NCBI GenBank assembly: GCA_009809945.1
Contig: WTPW01000370.1
Coordinates: 138,561-202,560, forward strand
Length of the DNA stretch: 64,000 bases
Direction: 5' to 3'
From: Gigaspora margarita
Lineage: Eukaryota; Glomeromycota; Glomeromycetes; Diversisporales; Gigasporaceae
Shown: positions 48,021-58,120 of the stretch, one piece after another
How the letters are laid out: each line of letters opens with the position of its first letter
How positions within the stretch are numbered: the stretch's first letter is position 1
The notes under the pieces: model-generated
What the model saw: only the letters and a program-made list of their open reading frames with translations
Databases searched by the model: none
What the model was told of the DNA's origin: nothing
Translations under genes and position numbers: made by a program

Positions 48021-48592
48021 AGGGGACACTTGAAGAAGAGTTAACCCAGTGATTATTATGAATTATCACCTCGATATAATCACATGGTAATTTTGATTGA
48101 TTAACAATTCATTTACGTACACTGTAACAATAACAGATAACTGATAAGTGCATCTAATTTAAAAAAGTGGGAGAAATACAGTACCAATGTTATAAATCAA
48201 AAATTTTTATTGGTGCGGATGCAAAAAAATATGCACAAAAAACCATTTAGCCACAGCAAAAAAAGTTCTGGTCATGTGACGATCGGCAAATTCAAAAAAA
48301 CGTCCGTTCTAAAGAAAATTAAAAGAAATCACTTATTTCTCATAAGAAATAACCTTCTGTGCACTAACAAAAAATATTCCTTGATCNATTTTATTATNTA
48401 AAANGCTAACCTNNAACCCTAACATAGACACTAACCCTAACCCTAATCTAAATAAACTTAACAGTAATAATGTACATTATCAATTTATCACCTGACATTT
48501 GTTTACATTTTTTTGCCAATCAAAATCACATGTGATTATATCGAGGTGATAAATCGTGATAATCACTGGGTTAACTCTTCTTCAATCTTCCC
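48021..48592. mobile_element. Inverted-repeat element, ~572 bp, with ~75-bp ends
   Basis: The left end runs TTGAAGAAGAGTTAACCCAG, GATTAT, TATCACCTCGATATAATCAC; the right end is its complement over about 75 bp. A possible 6-bp duplication TAAATA flanks it (48015-48020, 48593-48598). The interior has a telomere-like CTAACCCTAACCCTAA tract next to several Ns (48387-48414), so the middle is not fully resolved. No coding frame of note. Confidence 0.8.
48415..48446. repeat. Telomere-like tract inside the element at 48021
   Basis: AACCCTAACATAGACACTAA followed by CCCTAACCCTAATC next to unresolved Ns. The true tract may be longer than shown. Confidence 0.6.
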
Positions 48593-49208
48593 TAAATAAG
48601 TTTATTCAAATTAAATCTCAGTCGATAACTCCCTACGAATCAAGATTATAAATTGCCGGATAACATGGAAATTGGCGAATACTGTAATTTGACAAATGGC
48701 TTCGCACACGTGCCCACTGTTATTCGCAATTTTGCCCAATAATGTATACATCTCCGGAAAATTATTATACTTATGTAATTGGGGAATGGCCAATCCATTA
48801 TCAATTTAAGCGAATGCTAAAAAGGCGGATGAACAATTCTCAGGATGCACCTATTAAATGTTGCCACAAAATCGAATTTAAAAAGAAAATGATTATTCTA
48901 TTTCGCAGTACAATGCTTTATCTCAATGATTGTTCTATTCTCTATTCTCGATGATTTTTGACTTATTAATAAATGTGTGCTATGCTAGGAGTGCTTATTT
49001 TTGCTTGCAAAATGAACATTTGTTCAAACTTTACAGATCTCAGCCCACGCTTGATTGTCATCCGTGTGGGTGGTGTGGAGGGTGATATCATAGTAAAGTG
49101 AATTTTAATAAAATCCACTGCAAACAAAACAAGGTGTCACGCTTGAAAGTGGATCGACGACTGCGACCGATTTGGAGGGAATTATCGCATATTTGTTTAG
49201 TACCAGCA

Positions 49209-49495
49209 TATGTCATAAATTAATCACCTGATGAAATTCTTTAGTAATTATATTGAGTCTATTAAAATTTGTGTAAAAATTTTTAAAGTTTTTTTTTTAG
49301 AAAAATGGATAAACAAAAAAATTTGCGATTCATGCCAAACATGACAAAAAACAAAATGAAAATGTATGTCAGAACCATTTTTTTAAAAAACTTTTTTAAA
49401 AATGGTTACATAAATTTTAATAGACTCACTACTATGAATAATTATAAGATTTCTATATGCTAAAGAATATCATCAGGTGATAAATTTATGATGTA
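49209..49495. mobile_element. Foldback MITE, ~287 bp
   Basis: The left end TCATAAATTAATCACCTGAT pairs with the right end ATCAGGTGATAAATTTATGA. Inner arms (TCTATTAAAATTT / AAATTTTAATAGA) also pair. Confidence 0.75.
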
Positions 49496-51146
49496 AGGTG
49501 GAATTTTTTGTAGGCAATGCTAGGTCCGTTTTTAGTAATCCATGCCTCTTTTATGGTGGTAATGTAATAAATTAAGGGAATGCCTATTTGCACCATGGTT
49601 TTTTGTTATTTCCATCACGAGTTATATGAAAAATTTTATGCTTAGTATTTAGTCTTATCCTACGCTTACATGTTATTGATCTATAATTATAGGGAGTTAT
49701 TTTGGTGCCGTATTAAAGTAGGGTTCTTTTTAGGACTCTCCCTATTTTTATTTTTATTCTACATTCTGCATGTCATTAATTTATTAAAAAAGGATTTTTT
49801 TAGTGTTACATTAAATTTATTGAACTAATCAAATGATATGCATTTATTGAAATCAGTTGATTTGTATATACTGCATTTTGATTGGTTATTAAATTAGCAA
49901 AAATTGATCCGGCCGGGATATGAAAACCAAAAAATTTACTTTGCATCGCCTTAATTTCCAACATTGATGAAACTTATTTCCCTTTATCAATTTCTTAAAA
50001 CTTCGTAAAACTATATAAATCATGGTACCTAAAATCTTTTAAAAATTCTATCTTTCTTGCTTTTATCTTAAAGTAAGTTTTTTAATAACATGTTTTATAT
50101 GACAAACATGTTGGGCAATTGGACATAAATAATATTTAAAAAACTGTCATTCTATCTATTTCTCGAAAGACCGATAACAATGCACTAATCAGATTGAAAG
50201 CGTTTTTATAAAACAATCCAATTAGCTATAACTCCTGTTAATGATTTAAAGCCAAAAAAAAAAAAAATTGTTTACATCGCTGATTAATTTTAAATTAATC
50301 GAAATAATTGAGAACATCACAAATTATATCGAAAAAACTAATTCTCAATAAATTCGATAAAAAATCTGGTTGGCCAGTTTGATAATGATCAAATAATCTG
50401 ATTCTTAAATAATTGGAGTTTCAGAATTAAATTTTATTTTGAAGTAAGCAATTTATGAATATCATTTATTTTCAGTTAAATCCCAACGCACATTTTATAT
50501 AATTGTTAATTATCAATTGTTTCTAGATTATATATGATAAAAATTAGAATATGCATCTATAGATGGGTAACAACTCGGTAATAATGTATATGTTTATTTT
50601 GTTTTATATATCTTTTTCATATTTAGTAAAAATTCAATCCTGGGGTCGTCTAAGGCCGTGGACAATCACGTGATTGAGAGCCAATAAAATTGATTGTTTG
50701 ATCGACACGAAAAACAAAAAAAAAAAACAAAAAAGAAAACGAAAAGCAAAAAAAAAAAACCAAGAAATGAGTGTTATAACCTACCTCGTGGCATTAACAA
50801 AAAATGTCGGGGAGGCAATTATATTACGAGACTTGGTCTCATCCTAACCCAAACCAGTGATTTGAATCGGTTGGGCTAAAATCGGTTAATCGACCCGAAC
50901 CGAATAAATTTCAGGTAACCGGTTGAGTAAATGCTTAATCAATTGACCTGTACAACCGGTTGAGAATCGGTTGACAAAATGTAAATGACATCATAAATGA
51001 GCCAAGGTCACGAAAAGAAAATGAATGAACATTGTAAACGAGCAAGGATGAGAAAAAAATTTGAGTAAAGTTCCAAGAATTCCCGAAAGTAAAGCGTGAA
51101 GTAATCTTAAAAGGTTGCAATCGGTTGACACCAATATTTCAGTTCC
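49496..51146. other. 1.65-kb gene-free region
   Basis: Nothing convincing. The block 50870-51125 has several copies of AATCGGTTGA/AACCGGTTGA, possibly the end-repeat cluster of an unidentified element. The lysine-rich frame at 50694-50879 comes from an A-rich tract. Confidence 0.45.
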
Positions 51147-51600
51147 GTTAAGGGGAGGGCCATTTATCAGCTGATTAGGGTTTCACTAAGTAGCTGACCC
51201 CCACCCCCCACCTGATAATTTCCAAGAATTTGATTGGTAAATTTTATAATATATACATATATAAAAATATTAAATATTGAATAACTTTTGGTCTACCTGT
51301 CCGATTTAGATGATTTAACTACCAAAATGCTCATCTCAATGTGACGATTCTAACAAGCCCAAAACCACCAAAACCCATTTACAGGATCCCAGGATCGTTC
51401 AATTTTTGTGTGATTTTAATAGTGATTTTTAAAACTACTAAGTAAAATTTTTTAATATTGAATAACTTTTGATCCACCAGTCCATTTTGGATGATTTAAC
51501 TAACGTATATTTCCGAAAATAAGCTACCTCCGAAAATAAGCTACCCCTCTTTTAGTCAAGAAATGCAAAAATGTCTTTGCCCCCAAAAAAAATTACCCCA

Positions 51601-51962
51601 CGATCGACGAAAGTTGCTACATAGTAAAGTCCAAATTTTACTAAGCAAATCGATTAAAGTCGCTTAAGTAAACTTATTCAGAAGATAAATTACGTATACC
51701 CTGAAATTTACAACGAAATTGAAGAATTTTTTATTAATTGGATTTTAATTTTTACGTTCAACGAAAAGATTAAAATTTTATTAACAAAATATATTCGTTG
51801 AACGTAAAATTTAAAAGTCAAATAATAAAAAGTACTTCTTTCTGAATGAAACTTTCAGGATAAGTGTAGTTTAGTATCCCAAATAAGTTTACCTAAGCGC
51901 CAATATCCGATTTACATAGTAGAATTTAGACTTTACTATGTAATGACTATTGGCGATTGACC
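51601..51962. mobile_element. Foldback MITE nested in the ~1-kb element
   Basis: The outer arms (TACATAGTAAAGTCCAAATT / AATTTAGACTTTACTATGTA) and inner arms (AAGTAAACTTATTC / AATAAGTTTACCTAAG, and TTTTACGTTCAACGAA / TTCGTTGAACGTAAAA) pair in order. It is preceded by twin CCGAAAATAAGCTACC motifs at 51512-51545. Confidence 0.75.
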
Positions 51963-51963
51963 A

Positions 51964-52051
51964 AAAATCTTAAAAATTATATATATATTATATTATATAT
52001 ATATATATATATACCGGTATATATATATTAATATATATTATATTATATATA
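51964..52051. repeat. (TA)n palindrome with ACCGGT centre
   Basis: About 88 bp made of TA and TTA repeats, symmetrical about TATACCGGTATA near 52015. It should extrude easily as a cruciform. Confidence 0.85.
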
Positions 52052-52121
52052 GGACCTGATAATTGCTCTACTTCCCCCCAACCTCCCTAAAAAATCAGCT
52101 GATAAATGGCGCTCCCCTAAC

Positions 52122-52966
52122 CGTCTAAGGAAATTTCTCGGTTCAAACCAAACTAACCCTTATCTAACTTTAAACAAAAAAAAATAAACATATAATTGAA
52201 CACAGCTTTAGACGCTCCCTAATTCTGAAACCCACAAGATATTTTAAAGTAATGAAACTTACATTGAGGTTAGCTTATGATTGCAATATGTTTAGTAGTT
52301 TTAAAGCAAAAATTTGCAAGGAAATTTTTTTATTAGAGCGCAGAAAGTAATTACATATTCAAAATTTTAGATTAAAAAAATATATTGTCGATCTTACACA
52401 GTCTTATTCGGCATAATTTATAAAATACCTGCGATTTTCACATAAATTTGATTAAACCGGTAAAGTCAACATTTATGTGCGACAAGGGGAAAACCTGGAA
52501 GTGCATATTTAAATTTTTTGAGTAGTCCCTGAAAAATTGATTGATGAATACAATAACTTTTCTTCTACAATTCTAAAAGTAAGCTCGTTGCGTGAAAATT
52601 TAAATTTCAAGGGCTTTCTCTACTCACTCATTCTTTTAACACAATACGGACAAAATTTAATTACTACAGCGGTGAAAGCGTAACACCATGGAATTATCCT
52701 GAAAATTCTGGAAATTTCATTACAGATTCTCCATTATGTTAATGTGGGATCTGTTTAATACTGCAAAAAATTTTGGTATTTCATCCGAGTATAAAACGCT
52801 AGAAATATTTATTGGATTTATCGCCCTTTGCGTCAAATGATTTATGTGAACCCCCTATGATTCTGTAATTTACCATTATTTTATAATGGTAATACACAGA
52901 ATTATTACAAATGATTTTTATGAATAATATGAACACCATATATTACATTTGTTTAATAATCCTATA
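52122..52966. other. Gene-free upstream region
   Basis: No gene or clear repeat. Confidence 0.45.
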
Positions 52967-53060
52967 AATTAATTTCAATTTCTACAGCCTAGCCTCAAAT
53001 TAATTTCAATTTCTACAGCCTAGCCTCAATTTAATTTCAATTTCTACAGCCTAGCCTCAG
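52967..53060. repeat. 31-bp tandem repeat, three units
   Basis: AATTAATTTCAATTTCTACA + GCCTAGCCTCA three times in direct succession, nearly identical. It lies ~130 bp before the start of the gene at 53185. Confidence 0.92.
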
Positions 53061-53184
53061 GTCCAACTTATCTAATATTAGAATTTATAAAATTGTAATA
53101 GATTTTAAAAATTATTATTAATACGCAATAATTAAGTTTCATTAACGAGTAATCTTCACTCAATCTTTTTTTCTTTTTTAGAGA

Positions 53185-54324
53185 ATGTCTAAACAATATA
53201 TCCAAAATGAATTACCTACAGAGATTTTAATATATATCTTTAAACGTATAAGGTTCCCTAAAGATTTAACTTTAAGCTGTAGACGAATAGCAAAACTATC
53301 GAAAGACCCTCAAGTGAAAGCAGCATGGATTATTTATCAGTTTGGTGCAGCGCACTGCCTGTTTCATGCAATTAAATTAGGTTCCTCATTTTTGGACGCA
53401 CCTGTCGCCCAAGCAATAATCGCTCAAGGAGGAATACTTTCTAGATATTTTGTTCAACGGATTCATATGAACTTTGGTTCTTATGATGATAAGTTAATAG
53501 AACTAAAAATTGCTCATGGTGTAGGAACATCACAATTTCAAAAATCACAGAACATTCCATGGGCTAGTGATTTGCCTATTTCTGTTTATATATTCTTGTT
53601 AAAGACTGCATCTAACATATATAAGTCAGATTTGTGTTTAAAAGGCAATGATATGGAACTCTTCCATTTTTATACCGGCAGAACACAAACAATTCACTAC
53701 GCTCCACTTATATTGGCAAAAAATATAGATCAAATCAAAGACTTGATATTACGCTTTAAATTCATTCCACTTCCACCGAGAAATTTTGATAACCTTCTAA
53801 AAAATGATAATCACGAGAATATTACTCTCAAAGAGTATCCTTCTAAAGATGGGCACGAAAATATTTGCCAACTAATTACTATTGCAAGTTCGGTATTAAT
53901 CTGCAAAGAAATCGTTAATTTGTGGAAAGAAATCGGTTATTATGAAATCTGTTATGACGTGAATGATCTCGTAATGCAAGGAGCACTCGTTATTTTGTTC
54001 TCTCCGCAACTATCATCAAGATGGTCCATGCCTGACAGTAAAACTATCAAAGCGAGATTAACCGAATTAATCGAAGTCGGTTTTCAATTGACTTATTGTG
54101 TAATTCTTGACATCCTTCTTGTCTTCGAAAAAAGATTAGAGCAAATTGGCAAAACCTTGCTAGAATCGTTCGCAGAAATCAAACACGAATCACTCGTAAA
54201 TTTACTACATTATTGTTTATTAGAAACGAATAACCCCAAATTAAATTTTAAAAGTCAACCCGTTTTAAATTTTATGTATAAATTTCTACCTGAATCACCT
54301 AAATCGAATTTGATTGACTTCTAA
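53185..54324 (+). CDS. Conserved glomeromycotan protein with F-box-like N-terminus
   Basis: Uninterrupted 379-residue frame. The head ELPTEILIYIFKRIRFPKDL + LSCRRIAKLSKDP has the LP-x-E-I-x-x-I-F pattern of an F-box-like helix bundle. It is followed by VKAAWIIYQFGAAHCLFHAI, GILSRYFVQRIHMNFGSYDD, KLIELKIAHGVG, WASDLPISVYIFLL, LKGNDMELFHFYTG and FIPLPPR, all of which I recall from a large family of unstudied proteins in Rhizophagus and relatives. The head suggests a substrate receptor of a ubiquitin ligase, but the rest has no known fold and no membrane segment or signal peptide. A pyrimidine-rich CTTTTTTAG directly before the start ATG (53163-53184) is a good acceptor, so a 5'-UTR intron or a short upstream exon is possible. 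Codon use and an intact frame suggest a live gene. Confidence 0.82.
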   Translation: MSKQYIQNELPTEILIYIFKRIRFPKDLTLSCRRIAKLSKDPQVKAAWIIYQFGAAHCLFHAIKLGSSFLDAPVAQAIIAQGGILSRYFVQRIHMNFGSYDDKLIELKIAHGVGTSQFQKSQNIPWASDLPISVYIFLLKTASNIYKSDLCLKGNDMELFHFYTGRTQTIHYAPLILAKNIDQIKDLILRFKFIPLPPRNFDNLLKNDNHENITLKEYPSKDGHENICQLITIASSVLICKEIVNLWKEIGYYEICYDVNDLVMQGALVILFSPQLSSRWSMPDSKTIKARLTELIEVGFQLTYCVILDILLVFEKRLEQIGKTLLESFAEIKHESLVNLLHYCLLETNNPKLNFKSQPVLNFMYKFLPESPKSNLIDF

Positions 54325-54799
54325 ATTTTATTCAGATCTGGCAAAATCTGACATTATAGCATTCATGAGTGGCAAAAATCGGGTTTTATTAACCGTTATA
54401 AAAATCAATTGGATTAATTATATTCAAAAATATGCATAATTATTATCTTAAGTTTAAATATATTAATTGTTATGACTTTATAATTTCTTTACAAAAAATT
54501 ATTATGATTTATTATATAGCATTCTTTTCTATTTTCACCAATTATTAAGGATTTCATTCGGACAGGCTCTGAAGGTATAAATTCTTTTGATATTGGTCAA
54601 TTTTCTTAATAAATATTTGATCTAGATTAATTCAAAATTTACAAATTTTGTATTAATAATTACGAAGATTATAATGTGAGTCAATTTGTACTAATATTTA
54701 TTATGAAAATTTACTTATCTGATATTCAAATTCAATTCTAGAATAATTTCTTATGTATTTTTTTTTTAATACTAATAATTCAATTTCTTTAAATTTAAT
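54325..54799. other. 3' flank of the F-box-like gene
   Basis: A+T-rich, no gene. Confidence 0.4.
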
Positions 54800-54968
54800 A
54801 TATATGTTGTAAGTGGAAACGGAATTTAAGTGGATTCGGGATTTATATATAAAACCTCCAATTTTGGGTTAATTTTATCATATATACACCCTAGCCATAA
54901 CTCTAATTTAACTAGGGCATTCTAAGTCCACTTAAATTCCATTCTCACTACGACATATACAAATTTAA
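54791..54968. mobile_element. Inverted-repeat MITE, ~178 bp
   Basis: The ends TATATGTTGTAAGTGGAAAC + GGAATTTAAGTGGA and their complement (TCCACTTAAATTCC, then TCTCACTACGACATATA) face each other. No coding content. Confidence 0.8.
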
Positions 54969-55687
54969 ATCCAATTTAGACTATTTATGATTGAACAAAG
55001 AATCTGAACATCTCCAGTATTTCGTTTCGAAACAAAAAAACAAAATTTAGACTAGAGCTTGATTTGTTCTGTTAGTTGTTGTAAATGGAAATTACTAGTC
55101 GAGCCCAATTTCGATATCGATTGAGGCATGTAATTATTTTTTCTTAAATAAGGTAAGCATTTCAAATCATCATCTCTTAATATAGATTTTACATGCAATT
55201 AAGAGATTTTTTGATTGGAAATGCTATATAATCTTATTATATTTATATATAATATATGTATTAAGAACTTCTTAGGCAAATTATGATTATTCAATAATAT
55301 ATCATAAATGAATATAGCATATAGAATTCACAAATAATTGTGTACTAGATTATTTCTATATTATTCATAAATTATGTGCTTTTCAAAAAATAAAGATTAA
55401 CTACTTTTTATTACTCTTTAATATACGTTAGCATAAATAACACATTATGAGAAGCAAATAAATGTGCTAAAATTAATTTTTTACTTCAACTTCATTTCAA
55501 TGTAATCAGTCGACAAACGAAGATGTTAATCTCTTATGGATAGAGAATCTGCAAGTACCATAGATTTGTATGAGAATAAAACAATAAATGCAAATAATAT
55601 TTTTTAATTTTAGATTTATGAAATAATATTCAAATATCTTGTTTTATTTCATGATGTTCTTTCAATTTTCGGAATATTTTCTTGTAA
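54969..55687. other. Gene-free spacer
   Basis: A+T-rich; nothing seen. Confidence 0.4.
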
Positions 55688-55804
55688 TCTGGCATGATTT
55701 GACGGATACATGGGTACCGGGATAATAGCAAAAGAACGTGGCCGAAGGCCTCGTGCGTTGTAATTATACTGTCGATGTCCATGATCCGTCAAATCATGCT
55801 AGAT
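55688..55804. repeat. Short inverted repeat (hairpin) 1
   Basis: CTGGCATGATTTGACGGAT and ATCCGTCAAATCATGCTAG close a ~115-bp loop with GGCCGAAGGCCTCGTGC inside, which could itself form a GGCC..GGCC hairpin. Confidence 0.75.
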
Positions 55805-55815
55805 AACTAGTTTAC

Positions 55816-55946
55816 CTGGCAGGTATGACGTATACACTTACGGAAAGAATTTTATATTACTTCCGCAAATTTTATTTAAAATTGATAAAGATTTGCGGAA
55901 ATAATGTAAAATTTTTCCGTCAGTGTTTACATAGTACCTGCCGGAT
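55816..55946. repeat. Short inverted repeat (hairpin) 2, MITE-like
   Basis: TGGCAGGTATGACGTATACA and TGTTTACATAGTACCTGCCG form the ends; TTACGGAAA/TTTCCGTCA and TTCCGCAAAT/ATTTGCGGAA pair inward. About 131 bp, almost fully self-complementary. Confidence 0.82.
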
Positions 55947-56482
55947 AAATTGGATTTATTTAACTACTAGTCTAGGGATGAGAATCGATTCTAAAAACTT
56001 TAATCGATGATCAAATCAGTTATAATCGATTTATAATCGATAATCGAATCCTATATATATGTTGTTATCACTTAACTAATCTTAATAATAAAAAGCTTAA
56101 TTATTTGGGCAATATTATTTATTCATTGTGTAAAAATTAAGAAATAGCCTTAAAAATTAAAAATAAACTTAGCCAATATAATATGGCTGGTATAAATTAT
56201 AGGCTTAAAATTTAATAAACAATACGCCTTATATTTAACAAACATATAGCCGTCAATATTTACTTACCAGAGAATAGTTAGAAATAATTAAGCACAATAA
56301 TTTTAAACATTTACAATAACTTGCGAAATAAAGATGGTAAGCTAAATGACACAAAGTTAAAAACAAAAGAGCTATTTTTTAAGATAAATAAATGACTTGA
56401 AAATTAGTAAAAGGTTATTATAATTAAACCGATTATTTACTTAGAATCGATTCTAATTCAAGAATCGATTCAAAAATATGTA

Positions 56483-56955
56483 AGGCCACGCAAAGTTGAT
56501 TTTTCGTTTTGCATTACCCGCCGTCCCATTTTTTCAATTTTTTCAATTTTTTTTTTTTNNNNNNNNNNNNNNNNNNNNNNNNNNNNNNNNNNNNNNNNNN
56601 NNNNNNNNNNNNNNNNNNNNNNNNNNNNNNNNNNNNNNNNNNNNNNNNNNNNNNNNNNNNNNNNNNNNNNNNNNNNNNNNNNNNNNNNNNNNNNNNNNNN
56701 NNNNNNNNNNNNNNNNNNNNNNNNNNNNNNNNNNNNNNNNNNNNNNNNNNNNNNNNNNNNNNNNNNNNNNNNNNNNNNNNNNNNNNNNNNNNNNNNNNNN
56801 NNNNNNNNNNNNNNNNNNNNNNNNNNNNNNNNNNNNNNNNNNNNNNNNNNNNNNNNNNNNNNNNAAAAAAAAAAAAAAAAAAAAAAAATCCGCCCGTCCG
56901 TCCCGAATTTTGAAATCCATGTAATGCAAAACGAAAAATCAACTTTGCGTGGCCT
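56483..56955. mobile_element. Inverted-repeat element nested in the hAT-type element
   Basis: Perfect 35-bp ends: AGGCCACGCAAAGTTGATTT + TTCGTTTTGCATTAC at the left, the complement at the right. The middle is an unresolved N gap bounded by a T run on the left and an A run on the right, so a long poly-T/poly-A hairpin probably stopped sequencing. A degraded relative lies at 2683-3018. Confidence 0.85.
56559..56864. other. Assembly gap (306 N)
   Basis: All bases are N. Predicted frames across it are meaningless. Confidence 1.
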
Positions 56956-57052
56956 AATCGTTTCTAGAAACGATTAAAATGATTACACAAAAATGAGAAT
57001 CGATTAACGATTAAATTTAAATCGATTATCATAGAATCGATTCTCAACCCTA

Positions 57053-57182
57053 TACTAGTCTCACAATCTTATTTAACACAAATTCCTATAGAAAAAAGTA
57101 ACTATATGAGAAATAGAACTTGACATTAGAAAAAAGTTAGAAGATTATGTGTTTAATCTACTGTATACGCATTAAGACTATG
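57053..57182. other. Spacer
   Basis: Nothing seen. Confidence 0.4.
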
Positions 57183-57382
57183 GCTGTTCAAAGTTGATTA
57201 GTTGCTTAGTGTAAATATTTTTGAGCGCAGTCACTTGAGAGAGTGGAAGGAAGGGTTTTAACAAACACACATGCAACTTTAGTCACATTATTCGTGAAGA
57301 TTATTCTACACTGTGATTTGCTTGGGAAACAGTTAGCCGAGAGTAAGAGATGGCGTTAAACATCTATTCAACTTTGAACGGC
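57183..57382. mobile_element. Inverted-repeat MITE, ~200 bp
   Basis: GCTGTTCAAAGTTGATTAG at the left and CTATTCAACTTTGAACGGC at the right are inverted copies. No coding content. Confidence 0.75.
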
Positions 57383-57681
57383 TTATTGAACTAATTCTCG
57401 AGTCCGATAATAATTAACTGCTTGTTATATTTTTATACAATACGCATCCTGTACTAATACCTTTCATGTGAATGTCTTTATTACTGCCTTTTATTAATAA
57501 TTAAAATTACTTCTGCTCAAAATGCATATTGAGTCGCAACATAACGTTACTGACATATATTAGTATATCCAAAAATCTCATATTAATTACAAACACGAGG
57601 TGTGATAATTTTCAAATAAATATTTAGTGAAATAAAAATAACTTATGCGATTTATGCAATGCATAATGCGTCTAACAGAGA

Positions 57682-57776
57682 TGGTAAATGACTTTAATGA
57701 CCCAAACGACTCAAATGACAAATGACCAGTCATTGGTCATTTACGGCCCAAATGACTTAAGAAGGACATTTAACTC
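57682..57776. mobile_element. AATGACC-rich short element, copy 1
   Basis: The start GATGGTAAATGAC and repeated AATGACC/GGTCATT words (about ten) match the sequence at 62700-62874. Small, no coding content. Confidence 0.6.
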
Positions 57777-57886
57777 TGTTTAATTAATTATCCAATACTT
57801 TTAGCCAATCAAAATGATTATACGGCATTTTCTATTTGTTGGATTTTGCATTTACCAACTGTTATCCGGTATTTAAAATTTTATGA

Positions 57887-57984
57887 TTTTATGCACGTGA
57901 GTTACACACGTTGTCCGGAATATTTTAAATCCGTTCCGGATTTAAAATACATCCGGACAACGTGTGTAACTCACGTGCATAAAA
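57887..57984. repeat. Near-perfect 98-bp palindrome
   Basis: TTTTATGCACGTGAGTTACA + CACGTTGTCCGGA is followed by its complement after a TTTTAAATCCG-TTCCGGATTTAAAA centre; only about one position disagrees. Weaker pairing extends to 57860-58013. A strong cruciform or hairpin former. Confidence 0.92.
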
Positions 57985-58053
57985 ATTTAAAATCTCAAAC
58001 GCCGGTGTTACCCTTGCATACCGAACCCATGCCGTATGCAATGTCACGGGATT

Positions 58054-58120
58054 GCTGCGCTAGATGTACAAGATGTACCGGATGTGCCAGATGTGCCACA
58101 TGTACCGCATGTGCCTCATG
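58054..58120 (+). repeat. 9-bp tandem repeat (GATGTACCG-like)
   Basis: About seven units of GATGT(A/G)CC(G/A), which read DVP/HVP tripeptides in one frame. The same kind of sequence continues after the hAT-type insertion at 59439-59560 (GTGTCACGTGTGCCGGATAT). No gene is supported. Confidence 0.75.

Larger units (their letters stand above)
51147..52121. mobile_element. ~1-kb composite inverted-repeat element
   Basis: The left end GTTAAGGGGAGGGCCATTTA, then TCAGCTGATT, is mirrored at the right end (AATCAGCTGATAAATGGC, then GCTCCCCTAAC). Next come CCCCCACC...ACCTGATAATT on the left and its mirror on the right. TA/TAA stands at both edges. Inside: a twofold direct repeat (ATTGAATAACTTTTG, then ATGATTTAACTA, at 51275 and 51453), the foldback element at 51601-51962 and an AT-dinucleotide palindrome at 51964-52051. 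No coding frame. Confidence 0.75.
55973..57052. mobile_element. Non-autonomous hAT-type element, 8-bp target duplication
   Basis: Ends TAGGGATGAGAATCGATTCT and AGAATCGATTCTCAACCCTA, flanked by TACTAGTC on both sides (55965-55972, 57053-57060). Subterminal AATCGATT words repeat many times in both arms, probably transposase-binding repeats. 1080 bp including the nested element at 56483-56955 and the N gap. No transposase frame is visible in the known bases. Confidence 0.92.

Noticed and set aside
50694-50879. Lysine-rich small protein
   Set aside because: Produced by an A-rich low-complexity tract.
56496-56942. Four 128-142-residue frames
   Set aside because: They consist of X residues across an N gap.
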